In this document: positions 1 to 10,867 of the stretch, piece by piece
Layout of the letters: each line of letters begins with the position of its first letter
Position numbering within the stretch: position 1 is the stretch's first letter
From: Bradyrhizobium sp. 170
GTDB lineage: Bacteria; Pseudomonadota; Alphaproteobacteria; Rhizobiales; Xanthobacteraceae
NCBI RefSeq assembly: GCF_023101085.1
Contig: NZ_CP064703.1
Coordinates: 310,001-374,000 of the forward strand
Reading direction: 5' to 3'
Length of the DNA stretch: 64,000 bases
Notes under the pieces: model-generated
Told to the model about the DNA's origin: nothing
Database searches by the model: none
Seen by the model: the letters and a program-made list of their open reading frames with translations, nothing else
Made by a program: the position numbers and the translations under genes

Positions 1-1
1 C

Positions 2-700
2 GCCGAGGTGCCGAGTTTTGGGCCCTGCAAGCGGCTCGATTTCGAACTCGAAATGGGCGTGGTGGTCGGCCAGCCCTCGGTGATGGGCGAAATGCTCACC
101 GAGAAGCAGGCCGAGGAAATGATCTTCGGCTTTGTGATCCTCAACGACTGGAGCGCGCGCGATATCCAGCAATGGGAGTATGTGCCGCTCGGGCCGTTCC
201 AGGCCAAGGTATTCGCGACCTCGATCAGCCCGTGGGTGGTGACGCGCGAGGCGCTGGAGCCGTTCCGATTGCATGGGCCTGCGCAGGACCCAAAGCCGCT
301 GGCCTATCTGCAGCAGGCGCAGCCGAATAATTACGACATGGCGCTGGAGGTCGGCTTGCGCGCGGCGCAGATGAATGCGGCCCAAAACATCAGCCGCACC
401 AATTTTAAGTATATGTACTGGTCGTCGGTGCAGCAGCTCGTGCACCATGCTTCAAGCGGCTGCGCCATGAACGTCGGCGATCTCTTGGGCTCAGGTACTA
501 TCTCGGGCCCCGAGAAGGACCAGCGCGGCAGCCTGCTCGAAATAAGCTGGAACGGCACCGAGCCGGTGGAGCTGGCTTCCGGCGTGAAACGGACGTTCCT
601 GGAGGACGGCGATTCGCTGGTGATGCGCGGCTGGTGCCAGGGCGATGGCTATCGTGTCGGCTTCGGCGAGGTCGAGGGGACGATTCTGGCGGCGGAGTGA
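2..700 (+). CDS. fahA: Fumarylacetoacetase, C-terminal part (5' end outside window)
   Basis: The reading frame is open at the left edge, so the gene starts upstream and only about 232 C-terminal residues are visible. They match the catalytic domain of fumarylacetoacetate hydrolase: the stretch NDWSARDIQQWEYVPLGPF carries the conserved metal and substrate loop, followed by SISPWVV and the closing GDGYRVGFGEVEGTI. The enzyme splits 4-fumarylacetoacetate to fumarate and acetoacetate, the last step of tyrosine degradation. 4-hydroxyphenylpyruvate dioxygenase lies 1.2 kb downstream, which supports the role. A repeat-filled gap follows the stop codon. Confidence 0.9.
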   Translation, partial: AEVPSFGPCKRLDFELEMGVVVGQPSVMGEMLTEKQAEEMIFGFVILNDWSARDIQQWEYVPLGPFQAKVFATSISPWVVTREALEPFRLHGPAQDPKPLAYLQQAQPNNYDMALEVGLRAAQMNAAQNISRTNFKYMYWSSVQQLVHHASSGCAMNVGDLLGSGTISGPEKDQRGSLLEISWNGTEPVELASGVKRTFLEDGDSLVMRGWCQGDGYRVGFGEVEGTILAAE

Positions 701-711
701 CTCTCTTTCCC

Positions 712-796
712 CGTCATTGCGAGCGAAGCGAAGCAATCCATCGAGTCGCAAGCGGGGGCATGGATTGCTTCGTCGCTACCGCTCCTCGCAATGACG
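712..796. repeat. Palindromic intergenic repeat (REP-like)
   Basis: CGTCATTGCGAG at the left end is matched by CTCGCAATGACG at the right end, and the arms continue with interrupted complementarity (GAAGCAATCCAT against ATGGATTGCTTC). It would fold into a long hairpin. This type of element is common between genes of Bradyrhizobium-like genomes. Confidence 0.75.
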
Positions 797-806
797 TGGA
801 TAGTTC

Positions 807-893
807 GTAGGGTGGGCAAAGGCGCATTTGCGCCGTGCCCACCATCACGTTCCGTGTAAGAGTGGTGGGCACGCTTCGCTTTGCCCACCCTAC
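807..893. repeat. Palindromic intergenic repeat, GTAGGGTGGGC family
   Basis: The element opens with GTAGGGTGGGCAAAG and closes with CTTTGCCCACCCTAC, with a second nested pair (GTGCCCACCA and TGGTGGGCAC). The same family recurs at 3028-3108, so it is a dispersed repeat rather than a gene-specific terminator. Confidence 0.75.
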
Positions 894-917
894 ATCGCTC
901 GCAATGACGCGGAGAAT

Positions 918-1229
918 TCAGCGCTCTTGCGGCGGAATATCCCGCAGCTGCGCCGAATGTGCCGCGACATCTTCGACGCTGTACTTCAGATGCACCCGTT
1001 TGTCCGATGGCATCTGCTTGGTGACGCAAACCCCGGGTCGGCGCTCGGTCGCGGGCCGGATCGGCCGTGGCACAAAGCCGCCGCCGCAGTTCGGGCAGAC
1101 ATTGTGCAGCTTGTTGTCCACGCAATCCGCGCAGAACGTGCACTCGTAGGAGCATATCCGCGCGTCCGCCGCGTTCGGCGGCAGGTCCTTGTCGCAATAT
1201 TCGCAGTTCGGGCGGAGTTGCAGTGCCAT
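918..1229 (-). CDS. DUF1272 family small zinc-ribbon-like protein
   Basis: This is a 103-residue protein. The N-terminal half has paired cysteines typical of DUF1272: CEYCDKDLPP, then CSYECTFCADCV and CPNCGG, suggesting one or two bound zinc ions. The start at 1229 is chosen because GAGGCGACG precedes the ATG and because the family begins right at this methionine; the frame is open another 28 codons upstream without family-like sequence. The molecular function of the family is not known. It stands alone between a repeat-rich gap and the Lrp-type regulator, which runs in the same direction. Confidence 0.75.
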   Translation of the reverse strand: MALQLRPNCEYCDKDLPPNAADARICSYECTFCADCVDNKLHNVCPNCGGGFVPRPIRPATERRPGVCVTKQMPSDKRVHLKYSVEDVAAHSAQLRDIPPQER

Positions 1230-1314
1230 CGTCGCCTCGTAACGTGATTCCAAAGGGATCATCGCAAATCGATCTGCGAAAGCGAATGACAAATTTCCCT
1301 CGAATTGCGCCACG

Positions 1315-1782
1315 TCAGGACTTCAGCGGCAACCTCGCGCTCTCCTTCAGCCGGTCCAGCACGATCGATGAGCGGACATGCGCGACGCTCTGGTGCGGCA
1401 TCAGCACGTCGTTGACGAGGCCGGAGAGGTCCTTGAGGTCGCGCAACACGACCTTCAGCACGTAGTCGGCGTCGCCGGTCAGCGAGTAGGCTTCCTGGAT
1501 GTCGTCCACGCGGTTGACCAGTTCACGAAATTTCTTGGCGTTGTCGGGCGAATGCGTCGCCAGCGTAATGTGGATGAAGGCGATCAGGTTGAAGCCGAGG
1601 GCTTCGCCGGCGAGGTCGGCGTGGTAGCCCGCGATTACCTTTTCTTCCTCCAGCCGCATCCGCCGCCGCGAACATTGCGAGGCCGACAGGCCGACCAGGT
1701 CGGCGAGCTGCTGGTTGGTCAGCCGGCCGTCGTCCTGCAGGGCGGCCAGCATTTTGAGGTCGAAGGCGTCTACGGAGATCAT
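1315..1782 (-). CDS. Lrp/AsnC family transcriptional regulator
   Basis: The protein has 155 residues. An N-terminal winged helix-turn-helix (LTNQQLADLVGLSASQCSRR) is followed by a C-terminal RAM/AsnC ligand domain (residues about 65-150, with the DADYVLKVV strand). It is divergent from 4-hydroxyphenylpyruvate dioxygenase, with about 120 bp between the starts, so it probably controls that gene in response to tyrosine or a breakdown product; this is inference from position. The start could also be 24 bp upstream (ATG at 1806). Neither start has a strong ribosome binding site. Confidence 0.85.
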   Translation of the reverse strand: MISVDAFDLKMLAALQDDGRLTNQQLADLVGLSASQCSRRRMRLEEEKVIAGYHADLAGEALGFNLIAFIHITLATHSPDNAKKFRELVNRVDDIQEAYSLTGDADYVLKVVLRDLKDLSGLVNDVLMPHQSVAHVRSSIVLDRLKESARLPLKS

Positions 1783-1904
1783 GCGTAAATTGCCGTTTCG
1801 ATGCATGGATTGTGCATCATGATAGCTGAACGCAGGCCCGTTTGCATACACTTTGCGCCCGTCTCGATCGATATTGATTCAGATCAATTTTCAGGAGAAC
1901 CGCC

Positions 1905-3023
1905 ATGGGTCCGTTTCCGCACGACGCGCCGGCCGCCACCATCAGCGCCGACAATCCGATGGGCACCGATGGTTTCGAATTCGTCGAATACGCCCACCCG
2001 AAGCCTGAAGAACTGCACGCACTGTTCAAGCTGATGGGCTATGCGCCGGTCGCCCGCCACAAGACCAAGAAGATCACGGTCTATCGCCAGGGCGACATCA
2101 ATTATCTCGTCAACGAGGAACCGGGCAGCCACGGCCACGGCTTCGTCGCCGCGCACGGGCCCTGCGCGCCGTCGATGGCGTTTCGCGTGGTCGATGCGAA
2201 GCTGGCCTATGAGCGCGCGCTCTCGCTTGGTGCGGAGCCCGCCGATATTTCTTCCGCGCAGAAGACGCTCGACGTTCCCGCCATCAAGGGCATCGGCGGC
2301 AGCGCGCTTTATTTCGTCGATCGCTACGGCGCCAAGGGATCGGCCTATGACATCGAGTTCGAATGGCTTGGCGCGAAAGACCCGCACCCCGCAGGCGCCG
2401 GGCTCTATTACATCGATCACCTTACTCACAACGTCCATCGCGGCCGCATGGACGTCTGGACCGGCTTCTACGAAAAACTGTTCAACTTCCGCCAGATCCG
2501 CTTCTTCGACATCGAGGGCCGCGCCTCCGGCCTGTTCTCCCGTGCGCTGACCAGCCCGGACGGCAAGATCCGGATTCCGATCAACGAGGATGCCGGCGAC
2601 TCCGGCCAGATCGAGGAATATCTCAACATCTATCGCGGCGAGGGTATTCAGCACATCGCCTGCGGCGCGCGGGACATCTATGGCACCGTCGAGACGCTGC
2701 GCGCAGATGGTTTGCCGTTCATGCCGTCGCCGCCGGATACCTACTTTGAGAAGATCGACGCGCGCCTGCCGCAGCATGGCGAGGACGTCGCCCGCCTGCA
2801 GCGTGACGGCATTCTCATTGACGGCGAGGGCGTCGTCGATGGCGGGCACACCAAGGTGCTGCTGCAGATTTTCTCGGCGAACGCGATCGGGCCGATCTTC
2901 TTCGAGTTCATCCAGCGCAAGGGCGACGATGGATTCGGCGAGGGCAATTTCAAGGCGCTGTTCGAATCGATCGAGGAGGATCAGATCCGCCGGGGTGTGC
3001 TGAAGGTGAATGACGCGGCGTAA
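1905..3023 (+). CDS. hppD: 4-hydroxyphenylpyruvate dioxygenase
   Basis: The enzyme converts 4-hydroxyphenylpyruvate to homogentisate with O2 and Fe(II), the second step of tyrosine degradation. The 372-residue length is normal. Two vicinal-oxygen-chelate modules are visible, and the iron ligands of the family are present: H172 (in YIDHLTHNV), H250 (in GIQHIACG) and E334 (in FFEFIQRKG). CAGGAG lies 7 nt before the ATG, which fixes the start. It is divergent from the Lrp-type regulator and 1.2 kb from fumarylacetoacetase, so the three genes form a tyrosine-catabolic neighbourhood. Confidence 0.95.
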   Translation: MGPFPHDAPAATISADNPMGTDGFEFVEYAHPKPEELHALFKLMGYAPVARHKTKKITVYRQGDINYLVNEEPGSHGHGFVAAHGPCAPSMAFRVVDAKLAYERALSLGAEPADISSAQKTLDVPAIKGIGGSALYFVDRYGAKGSAYDIEFEWLGAKDPHPAGAGLYYIDHLTHNVHRGRMDVWTGFYEKLFNFRQIRFFDIEGRASGLFSRALTSPDGKIRIPINEDAGDSGQIEEYLNIYRGEGIQHIACGARDIYGTVETLRADGLPFMPSPPDTYFEKIDARLPQHGEDVARLQRDGILIDGEGVVDGGHTKVLLQIFSANAIGPIFFEFIQRKGDDGFGEGNFKALFESIEEDQIRRGVLKVNDAA

Positions 3024-3027
3024 GTTT

Positions 3028-3108
3028 GTAGGGTGGGCAAAGCGAAGCGTGCCCACCATTGCTTGCCGAGTAACTGATGGTGGGCACGCTCCGCTTTGCC
3101 CACCCTAC
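3028..3108. repeat. Palindromic intergenic repeat, GTAGGGTGGGC family
   Basis: This is a second copy of the family seen at 807-893. GTAGGGTGGGCAAAGCG and CGCTTTGCCCACCCTAC form the outer arms, with a loop around TTGCTTGCCGAGTAACTGA. It lies between the convergent hppD and CoA-transferase genes and could also terminate transcription from both. Confidence 0.75.
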
Positions 3109-3118
3109 GGCATCGAAA

Positions 3119-4231
3119 CTACTTTGCCGCCTTCCACTCCTTCGTCAGTTCCCCGATATCCGCCGTCTCCGCATCCCTGATCGCCGACGGCGTGCGCGAG
3201 AAGCGCGGCGCCGGCGCGGGCTGTGTCACGCCGTGGCGCTCGACAAAAATGTTTCGCGCGGCGTTGTGCGGATGCTTCGGCGCTTCCGCCATGGTCAGGA
3301 TCGGCGCGAAGCAGATGTCGGTGCCCTCCATGATCTTGCACCAGTCCTCGCGTGTCTTGCCCTTGAACACTTTGGTCAGCTTGTCCTTCAGCGCCGGCCA
3401 GGCCTTGCGGTCCATCTGCGCATCGAAATCGGCGTCTGTGAGACCGGCATGCTGGCGCAGCAGCGCATAGAACTGCGGCTCGATCGAGCCGATCGAGATG
3501 AAGTTGCCGCAGGAACATTCATAGATGCCGTAGAAATGCGCGCCGCCGTCGAGGAAATTCTGCTCGCGCCCTTCGACCCAGCGGCCGATCGCGGTCATGT
3601 CGAAGAACATCGACATCAGCGAGGCCGCGCCGTCGCACATCGCAGCATCGACCACCTGGCCCTTGCCTGATTTCGATGCCTCCAGCAGCGCGGCGAGCAC
3701 GCCGACCACGAGATAGAGCGCGCCGCCGCCGAAATCGCCGACGAGGTTGAGCGGCGGCACCGGCTTCTCTTTGGTGCCGATCGCGGCGAGCGCGCCGGTC
3801 ACCGAGATGTAGTTGATGTCATGGCCGGCGGCCTGCGCCAGCGGGCCTTCCTGGCCCCAGCCGGTCATGCGGCCGAACACGAGACGCGGATTGCGCGCCA
3901 TCACCACGTCGGGCCCCAGACCCAGCCGCTCCATCACGCCGGGGCGAAAACCTTCGATCAGCGCGTCGGCGCCAGCGAGCAGGTCCAGCACCTGCGCGAC
4001 CGCGGCCTTATCCTTCAAATCCAACTCGACCACCTTGCGGCCGCGCCCCGCCACCGATTTCAGGTTCTTCTTCGCGCCGACACGGTCAAGCGTAACGACC
4101 TCTGCGCCCATATCCGCCAGGAGCATGCAAGCGAACGGGCCCGGGCCGATGCCGGCGAACTCGACGATGCGAAAGCCGGCGAGCGGGCCGGAGGTGCGGG
4201 TGGCGGATTGGGTGGCTGGTTTGTCGAGCAC
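3119..4231 (-). CDS. CoA-transferase family III (CaiB/BaiF), alpha-methylacyl-CoA racemase-like
   Basis: The 370-residue protein has the class III CoA-transferase fold. It shows the N-terminal [20 protein letters not shown] segment, the DLKD region, and [12 protein letters not shown] around the catalytic aspartate. The sequence is closest in style to alpha-methylacyl-CoA racemases, which invert 2-methylacyl-CoA thioesters, but a CoA transferase cannot be excluded. The start is a GTG preceded by GGGAGAG. It lies downstream of the cox-type operon on the same strand but is separated from it by 260 bp with a strong hairpin, so it is probably a separate unit. Confidence 0.85.
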   Translation of the reverse strand: MLDKPATQSATRTSGPLAGFRIVEFAGIGPGPFACMLLADMGAEVVTLDRVGAKKNLKSVAGRGRKVVELDLKDKAAVAQVLDLLAGADALIEGFRPGVMERLGLGPDVVMARNPRLVFGRMTGWGQEGPLAQAAGHDINYISVTGALAAIGTKEKPVPPLNLVGDFGGGALYLVVGVLAALLEASKSGKGQVVDAAMCDGAASLMSMFFDMTAIGRWVEGREQNFLDGGAHFYGIYECSCGNFISIGSIEPQFYALLRQHAGLTDADFDAQMDRKAWPALKDKLTKVFKGKTREDWCKIMEGTDICFAPILTMAEAPKHPHNAARNIFVERHGVTQPAPAPRFSRTPSAIRDAETADIGELTKEWKAAK

Positions 4232-4378
4232 TTGTTTTCTCTCCCAACAGAAGCGTCTTAATTAGTTGATTAGCTAAATTGTCCCGCCGAAGCGAGACCG
4301 TGGCAAGCTTCTTTTGCCGAGAATCGACCCAAAATGCGAAAGCGGCGCGCATTGCTGCGCGCCGCTTGTATGAAAGTT

Positions 4379-4440
4379 GTGTCCATAGCGTTTTCGAGCG
4401 AAGTGGACACCGGTTCGCGTGAAGAAAACGCGTCAAAACA
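4379..4440. repeat. Dispersed intergenic element (GCGTTTTCGAGCGAAGTGG type)
   Basis: The sequence around GCGTTTTCGAGCGAAG followed by GAAGAAAACGC contains an imperfect inverted repeat. I recognise it as a short element often found between genes in Bradyrhizobium-like genomes. There is no coding potential. Confidence 0.45.
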
Positions 4441-4446
4441 ATAATT

Positions 4447-4485
4447 TACAGCTTCGGTTCTGATTCAATCAGAACCGAAGCTGTA
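4447..4485 (-). terminator. Perfect 17-bp hairpin after the cox-type operon
   Basis: TACAGCTTCGGTTCTGA and its exact complement flank a 5-nt loop (TTCAA). The hairpin begins 7 bp beyond the coxM-like stop codon and is followed on the minus strand by an AT-rich stretch (AATTATTGTTTTG). This fits a rho-independent terminator for the coxS-coxL-coxM transcript. Confidence 0.7.
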
Positions 4486-4492
4486 GACGTTA

Positions 4493-5293
4493 TCAGCCCG
4501 CGGCAGTCACCGCGCGCTGCGCCATCACCTTGATCAGGTTGGCGCGATAGTCCGATGTTCCATGGATATCGCTCATCAACCCGTCGGCGGAAATCTTGAC
4601 GCCGTCGATTGCGCCCGCCGACCAGTTGGCCTTCAACGCCGCCTCGATCGCCGGCACCCGCATCACGCCGCTTTGCGATGCGCCGGTGGCTGCGACGCGG
4701 ACGTCGCCTGCCGGGGTCCTGGCGACGAACACGCCGGTCAGGGCGAAGCGCGACGCCGGATGGTTGAACTTGGCGTAGCCCGCTTTGGCCTGAACCGGGA
4801 ACGATACGGCAGTGATGATCTCGCCGTCCTCGAGCGCCGTCGTGAACAGGCCCTTGAAGAAATCATCCGCCGATATCGAACGCTTGTTGGTCTTCACGGT
4901 GGCGCCGAGCGCCAGCACCGCCGCCGGATAATCGGCCGCGGGATCGTTGTTGGCGAGCGAGCCGCCGATGGTGCCGCGATGCCGCACGGCGGGGTCGCCG
5001 ATCAGCGAGGCGAGGTAAGAAAGCGCCGGGATCGCCTTTTGCACGGTTCCGCTCGACGCCACGTCGTAATGGGTCGTCGCCGCCTTGATTATGATGCCGT
5101 CACCGCTTGGCTCGATGCCAACCAATTCCTTGATCTTGCCGAGATCGATGACGTCGGATGGCGAGGCCAGCCGCTGTTTCATGACCGGGATCAGCGTGTG
5201 ACCGCCGGCCAGATATTTCGAGTCCGAACCCTTGGCGAACGCGGCCGCAGCTTCGTCGACCGAGGAGGGACGATGATAAGTTGTCTGGTACAT
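4493..5293 (-). CDS. coxM: FAD-binding (medium) subunit of a form II CO dehydrogenase-like molybdenum hydroxylase
   Basis: The 266-residue flavoprotein subunit passes electrons from the iron-sulfur subunit to FAD. The FAD pyrophosphate-binding motif is seen as [10 protein letters not shown] (usually AGGHSL) and a second one as [16 protein letters not shown], both hallmarks of the CoxM/XdhB family. It starts 15 bp after the coxL-like stop codon with GGGAGG in the gap, so it is the last gene of an S-L-M operon. The exact substrate of form II enzymes is uncertain. Confidence 0.88.
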   Translation of the reverse strand: MYQTTYHRPSSVDEAAAAFAKGSDSKYLAGGHTLIPVMKQRLASPSDVIDLGKIKELVGIEPSGDGIIIKAATTHYDVASSGTVQKAIPALSYLASLIGDPAVRHRGTIGGSLANNDPAADYPAAVLALGATVKTNKRSISADDFFKGLFTTALEDGEIITAVSFPVQAKAGYAKFNHPASRFALTGVFVARTPAGDVRVAATGASQSGVMRVPAIEAALKANWSAGAIDGVKISADGLMSDIHGTSDYRANLIKVMAQRAVTAAG

Positions 5294-5308
5294 GATGTTT
5301 CCTCCCGC

Positions 5309-7648
5309 TCAGCCGTGGATCGCATGCCAGACGCGATCGGGCGTTGCAGGCATTTCGAGGTTGTTGTTGCCGATCGCATCGGTGATGGCGTTGATGACGG
5401 CGGCCGATGCGCCGATCGCGCCAGCTTCGCCGCAGCCCTTGACGCCGAGCGGATTGCCTGGACACAGCGTCGTCGTGTGCGACAGCTTGAACGACGGCAG
5501 ATCGTCGGCGCGCGGCATGGTGTAGTCCATGAACGACGCCGTCAGGAGCTGGCCTGAGGCGTCGTACACCGCGCCTTCGAGCAGCGCCTGGCCGATGCCC
5601 TGGGCGAGACCGCCATGGACCTGGCCTTCGACGATCATCGGATTGATCAGCCGTCCGAAATCGTCCGCCGCCACGAAGTTGACGAAGGAGGTTTTGCCGG
5701 TGGCGGCATCGACTTCCATTTCGCAGATGTAGGCGCCGGCCGGGAAGGTGAAGTTGGTGGGGTCGTAGAACGCGCCCTCCTTCAGGCCCGGCTCCATGCC
5801 GTCAGGCAGATTGTGCGCGGTGTAGGCGGCGAGCGCGACCATCGGCAGCGCGATCGACTTGTCGGTGCCGGTGACCTTGAACTCGCCGTTCTCGATGACG
5901 ATGTCGTTTTCGGATGCCTCGAGCTGATGGGCTGCGATCTTCTTGGCCTTGGCTTCGACCTTTTCCATCGCCTTCAGGATCGCGGTGAGACCCACGGCCG
6001 CCGAGCGCGAACCATAGGTGCCCATGCCGAACTGCACTTTATCAGTGTCGCCATGAACGATCTGCACCTGGCTGATCGGAATGCCGAGGCGTTCGGCGAT
6101 AAGCTGGCAGAAGGTCGTCTCATGACCCTGGCCGTGGCTGTGCGATCCCGTCAGGACTTCGATGGTGCCGACCGGATTGACGCGCACTTCCGCCGATTCC
6201 CACAGGCCCACGCCGGCGCCGAGGCTGCCGACGGCCTTTGACGGCGCAATGCCGCACGCTTCGATGTAGCAGGAGACGCCGATGCCGCGGAGCTTGCCTT
6301 CGGACTTGGCTTTGGCCTTGCGGCCTGCGAAGCCCGCGTAATCGATCGCCTTCATCGCGGAGTCGAGTGAAGCACCGAAATCGCCGATGTCATAGGCCAT
6401 GATCACGGGCGTCTGATGCGGGAACTGCGTGATGAAATTCTTGCGCCGCAGTTCGGCCGGATCGACCTTCAACTGCCGCGCCGCGGTCTCCATCAGCCGT
6501 TCGACCACAAAACTCGCTTCGGGCCGGCCCGCGCCGCGATAGGCGTCGACCGGTACGGTGTTGGTGTAGACGCTGATCACTTCGGCGAAGATGTTGGGGA
6601 TGTTGTACTGGCCCGACAGCAGCGTCGCATAGAGATAGGTCGGCACCGAGGAGGAGAACAGCGACATGTAGCCGCCGAGATTGGCGTAGGTTTTCACCCG
6701 CAGGCCGGTGACCTTGTTGTCCTTGTCGAGCGCCATCTCCGCCTTGGTGAGATGATCGCGGCCGTGCGCGTCGGTCAAAAAGGCTTCGGTGCGGTCGCCG
6801 GTCCACTTCACCGGACGGCCGACCTTCTTGGAGGCCCACAGCGCCACCATTTCCTCAGGGTAGATGAAGATTTTCGAGCCGAAACCGCCGCCGACATCGG
6901 GGGCCACGACGCGCAGCTTGTGCTCCTGCGCGATGTTGTAGAACGCCGACAGCACGAGGCGGGCAACATGCGGATTCTGCGAGGTCGTGTAGAGCGTGAA
7001 ATGCTCTTCCGGCTCGTTATATTCCGCGATCGCCGCGCGCGGCTCCATCGCGTTCGGAACGAGGCGGTTGTTGGTGATGTCGAGCGACACGACATTGGCT
7101 GCTGACTTGAAGGCGGCATCGGTTGCGCCTTCATCGCCGATGACCCAGTCATAGATCACGTTGCCCGGCGCTTCCGGATGCAACTGCGGTGCGCCCGGCT
7201 TGATCGCGGCGCGAATGTCCGGAACGGCGGGCAATTCCTCGTAATTGACGACCACGGCCTCGGCCGCGTCCTTGGCCTGGTTCTTGGTCTCGGCGACCAC
7301 GACCGCGACCGCCTGGCCGACGAAACGCACGGTCTCCGGCGCCATCGCCGGCCATGCGCCCATCTTCATGCCGGTGCCATCCTTGGAAGTAATGGCCCAG
7401 CCGCAGATCAGATTGCCGATCTTGTCGTCCACGAGTTGCTGACCCGTCAGGACCCCGACCACGCCCGGCATATTCATCGCCGCCGACGTGTCGATACTTT
7501 TGATCTTCGCATGTGCATGCGGGCTGCGGATGAAGTGTGCGTGGGTCAACCCCACCAGCTTGATATCGTCGACGTAGCGGCCCTTGCCGGTAATGAAACG
7601 ACGATCTTCCTTGCGCACGACGCTTGCGCCAATGCCTTCAACGCCCAT
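5309..7648 (-). CDS. coxL: Molybdopterin-binding (large) subunit, form II CO dehydrogenase-like
   Basis: This 779-residue subunit belongs to the xanthine dehydrogenase/CO dehydrogenase family. The active-site loop reads AYRGAGR (residues 369-375), the form II signature. True form I CO dehydrogenases have AYRCSFR with the copper-binding cysteine, which is missing here. The molybdopterin contact VGGGFGSK (residues 252-259) and the C-terminal GCGEAGAIG are present. The ATG at 7648 is chosen because GGGAGG lies 7 nt upstream; a TTG 15 bp further upstream would overlap that site. Possible substrates are CO or another small aldehyde or aromatic compound. Confidence 0.9.
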   Translation of the reverse strand: MGVEGIGASVVRKEDRRFITGKGRYVDDIKLVGLTHAHFIRSPHAHAKIKSIDTSAAMNMPGVVGVLTGQQLVDDKIGNLICGWAITSKDGTGMKMGAWPAMAPETVRFVGQAVAVVVAETKNQAKDAAEAVVVNYEELPAVPDIRAAIKPGAPQLHPEAPGNVIYDWVIGDEGATDAAFKSAANVVSLDITNNRLVPNAMEPRAAIAEYNEPEEHFTLYTTSQNPHVARLVLSAFYNIAQEHKLRVVAPDVGGGFGSKIFIYPEEMVALWASKKVGRPVKWTGDRTEAFLTDAHGRDHLTKAEMALDKDNKVTGLRVKTYANLGGYMSLFSSSVPTYLYATLLSGQYNIPNIFAEVISVYTNTVPVDAYRGAGRPEASFVVERLMETAARQLKVDPAELRRKNFITQFPHQTPVIMAYDIGDFGASLDSAMKAIDYAGFAGRKAKAKSEGKLRGIGVSCYIEACGIAPSKAVGSLGAGVGLWESAEVRVNPVGTIEVLTGSHSHGQGHETTFCQLIAERLGIPISQVQIVHGDTDKVQFGMGTYGSRSAAVGLTAILKAMEKVEAKAKKIAAHQLEASENDIVIENGEFKVTGTDKSIALPMVALAAYTAHNLPDGMEPGLKEGAFYDPTNFTFPAGAYICEMEVDAATGKTSFVNFVAADDFGRLINPMIVEGQVHGGLAQGIGQALLEGAVYDASGQLLTASFMDYTMPRADDLPSFKLSHTTTLCPGNPLGVKGCGEAGAIGASAAVINAITDAIGNNNLEMPATPDRVWHAIHG

Positions 7649-7735
7649 GTCCTGTCCTCCCAACCGGAGTTATTGTTTCCGCCATTTCGTTTCGAAACGC
7701 GGTGTCGAATTCGAAAAATTGCTGGCCGGCGGCTT

Positions 7736-8221
<486 letters not shown>

Positions 8222-8687
8222 GCGTGGTACCTCCCGATGTTTTATAATTATTCCAATTAGAAACACGGGAGAGGGAACTTGCAACTAGGATTTTGGGCGG
8301 GCCCGTCATTGTGATGACATTCGCAGCGCGCGCCGACGAATCGCCGGGAGAATTATTTTCTTCATGGTCCCTTAGGGACTCTTTCCGGAGGCGTCGTCGC
8401 GACAGCGAGATGCGTGGCGGGCGCCCGGTCTCTCGGCCCGGACGCCACTCGAATTGAGAGACGGTTCGCCCCGCGCTGCGGCTTCACCCGCCCTGCCGCT
8501 TCGCTCCCCGGCCCGAGTTTTCGCGTGTCCCGGCGTCCCCGGGCGGGGGGCCGCCGCGGTCGGCCTCCAAACCTTGCCAATCTTTCCCGGATTTACGCGC
8601 CCTTATCCATTCTGCCTTAAGTTTGCGCACCGGATTGGGGGGTGGGCCTCCCGATGCCTGTTTTTCAGAACGAAAACGGGGTGTGAC
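8222..8687. other. Divergent intergenic region between coxS-like gene and chemoreceptor
   Basis: No convincing gene is visible in these 466 bp. The section nearest coxS is AT-rich (TTTTATAATTATTCC), as expected for a promoter. The middle is very GC-rich with a short palindrome GGTCCCTTAGGGACTC. Promoters for both flanking genes are expected here, but I cannot place the boxes with confidence. Confidence 0.5.
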
Positions 8688-10724
8688 GTGCGATTTTTGA
8701 AACGTAGCGGCTCGTCTTTCAAACTCCCAACCCTGCGGTTCCGCGCCAAGATCATGCTTGGCTTTGCCGTCGTGCTGGCAATTTCGGCCGCCAGCATGGG
8801 CTTTGCCTATCTCGGCTTCGAAAATGTTTCCGCCGGCGTGGACTCCTACCGGCACAGCGTGCAGGAGGCGGATCTGTCGCGCGACATCGATCGCGAACTG
8901 ATCTCCTATCGCTCGCTCGCCCGCTATTTCGTGGTCACCGGAAAGGAAGAGGACGGCAAGGCGGCACTGGCGGCCGAAGCCAACCTGAAGGAAGCGATCA
9001 TGGCCTCGATGAAGGGGACCACTAACCCGACACGGCTCGAGCAGATCGTAAAACTGGAGCGGGAATTCCGCGCCTTCACCAAGATTTTCGCCGATATCCT
9101 CAAGGTCAAGGACGAGAGCGCGCGGATCGCGCAAAACCAGCTGATGCGCAGCGGCCAGTCGCTCTACTACAAGCTCGATGATCTCTCCAGCAACGCCGAT
9201 GAATCCGAGCTTCAGGCGGTCACCTTCAGTGCCAAAAAAGTGGCCGATGAGTTTCAGGCCGTGGTCGGATTAGCCAATACGTTCGTCATCAACTCGGATA
9301 AAACGGTCGCATCCAGCGCACTCGCGCGCCTGAAATTTCTCGGCAACTCGCTAAAGGCGATCCCGGCGAACAATGACAAGCTTCGTCAGGGGGTCCAGGA
9401 GATCTCGGTTCTCCTGGAGGAATACCAGAAGTCACTCGCCAAGCTGGTCGATAACTCCAAGGAGATCGACGAACTGACGCTGGAAATGACGGAGTCGGCC
9501 GCCGCCATCAACAAGGGCTCGGCGGCGATGAAGTCGGATCTGCTGGCCGACCAGAAGCGGCTCGAAGCCGAGTCGGACGCGACCATCGGCGAGACCAAGC
9601 GGCTGATCCTGATGCTGGCCGCCGGCGGTTTCGTGCTCGGCGGTTTGCTGGCGCTGCTGCTCGGCAAGGGCATATCCCGGCCGATGACGGCGATGCGCAG
9701 TGCGATGCGCGAACTTGCCGCCGGCAATTTCGAAGTTGTTTTGCCGGGCCTTGGCCGCAAGGACGAACTCGGCGAGATGGCGAGTGCGGTCGAGGAGTTC
9801 AAGGTGCAGGCTATTGCGCGCGCCGAGCGCGACGCCGCCACCCAGGAAGCGCAGAACAAGGCCGCGAGCGCCGCGCGCCGCGCCGAGCTCATACGCTTCG
9901 CGGACGAATTCGAAGAAGCGGTCGGCGCGATCGTCGCCAACGTGTCCTCGTCAGCCGTGCAGCTCGAGACGGCGGCGGGCACACTCACACGGACCGCGGA
10001 GACCACCCAAAGCCTGTCCAGCCAGGTTGCCGGCGCCTCGGAAGAAGCCTCCAGCAACATGCAGTCGGTGGCTTCAGCGACCGAGGAGCTGTCGGCGTCC
10101 GTTGACGAGATCGGGCGGCGCGTCAAGGAAAGCAGCCAGATCGCAGAAGCAGCCGTTCGTCAGGCCGAACGGACCGACGGGCGGATCGGCAAGCTGTCGC
10201 GTGCCGCGCAGGAGATCGGCGACGTCGTCAAGCTGATCACGGCGATTGCCGAGCAGACCAATTTGCTGGCGCTGAACGCCACCATCGAGGCGGCGCGCGC
10301 GGGCGATGCCGGCCGCGGCTTTGCCGTGGTTGCGTCCGAGGTCAAATCGCTCGCCAGCCAGACGGCGAAAGCGACCGACGAGATTTCCAATCACATCTCG
10401 GGCATGCAGGGCGCGACGCAGGAATCGGTCGCCGCGATCAAGGAGATCGGCGGCACCATCGGAAAAATCTCCGACATCGCCTCGACGATCGCGAGCGCCG
10501 TCGAGCAGCAAAGCTCGGCGACGCAGGAAATCGCGCGCAGCGTCCAGAACGTCGCGCAAGGCACGCAGGAGGCCGCCGCCAACGTCATGCACGTCAATCG
10601 CGGCGCCACCGAAACCGGCGAGGCCTCCGAGGAAGTGCTGAACTCGGCGCGCGCGCTGTCGAGTGAAAGCACGCGCCTGCGCGAAGAGCTCGATCGCTTC
10701 ATGGCGAATATCAGGGCGGCGTGA
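8688..10724 (+). CDS. Methyl-accepting chemotaxis protein with HBM-type sensor domain
   Basis: The receptor has 678 residues. A first membrane segment (about 21-42) is followed by a long helical periplasmic domain (about 45-300) resembling the helical bimodular sensor. A second membrane segment lies near 305-328, then a HAMP linker and a methyl-accepting signalling domain. The signalling hairpin tip is clear: [20 protein letters not shown] followed by [13 protein letters not shown]. There is no C-terminal NWETF-type CheR tether. The start is a GTG with only a weak ribosome binding site; the open frame continues upstream for 78 codons of low-complexity sequence that I reject. The ligand cannot be read from the sequence. 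Confidence 0.9.
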   Translation: MRFLKRSGSSFKLPTLRFRAKIMLGFAVVLAISAASMGFAYLGFENVSAGVDSYRHSVQEADLSRDIDRELISYRSLARYFVVTGKEEDGKAALAAEANLKEAIMASMKGTTNPTRLEQIVKLEREFRAFTKIFADILKVKDESARIAQNQLMRSGQSLYYKLDDLSSNADESELQAVTFSAKKVADEFQAVVGLANTFVINSDKTVASSALARLKFLGNSLKAIPANNDKLRQGVQEISVLLEEYQKSLAKLVDNSKEIDELTLEMTESAAAINKGSAAMKSDLLADQKRLEAESDATIGETKRLILMLAAGGFVLGGLLALLLGKGISRPMTAMRSAMRELAAGNFEVVLPGLGRKDELGEMASAVEEFKVQAIARAERDAATQEAQNKAASAARRAELIRFADEFEEAVGAIVANVSSSAVQLETAAGTLTRTAETTQSLSSQVAGASEEASSNMQSVASATEELSASVDEIGRRVKESSQIAEAAVRQAERTDGRIGKLSRAAQEIGDVVKLITAIAEQTNLLALNATIEAARAGDAGRGFAVVASEVKSLASQTAKATDEISNHISGMQGATQESVAAIKEIGGTIGKISDIASTIASAVEQQSSATQEIARSVQNVAQGTQEAAANVMHVNRGATETGEASEEVLNSARALSSESTRLREELDRFMANIRAA

Positions 10725-10742
10725 GGGGCGGCCACTCTCCAT

Positions 10743-10861
10743 CGTCGCCCCTGCGAACGCAGGGGCCCATAACCACCGCTGAATGTCGTTTGCCAGATAA
10801 CTAACCGCGGGGCCCTTGCGAAGGCCGCGGCGTATGGGTCCCTGCGTTCGCAGGGACGACG
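10743..10861. repeat. Palindromic intergenic repeat, CGTCGCCCCTGCG family
   Basis: CCCCTGCGAACGCAGGGG near the left end and CCCTGCGTTCGCAGGG near the right end are each hairpins and also pair with one another across the element. It fills the gap between the convergent chemoreceptor and DUF3175 genes. Confidence 0.7.
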
Positions 10862-10867
10862 TCCAAA

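Noticed and set aside
1884..3059. A 391-codon frame antisense to hppD
   Set aside because: It mirrors the codon pattern of hppD, whose iron ligands and ribosome binding site are clear.
8454..8687. N-terminal extension of the chemoreceptor
   Set aside because: These 78 codons are Pro/Ala/Arg-rich and would put low-complexity sequence in front of the first membrane segment; the GTG at 8688 fits the family.
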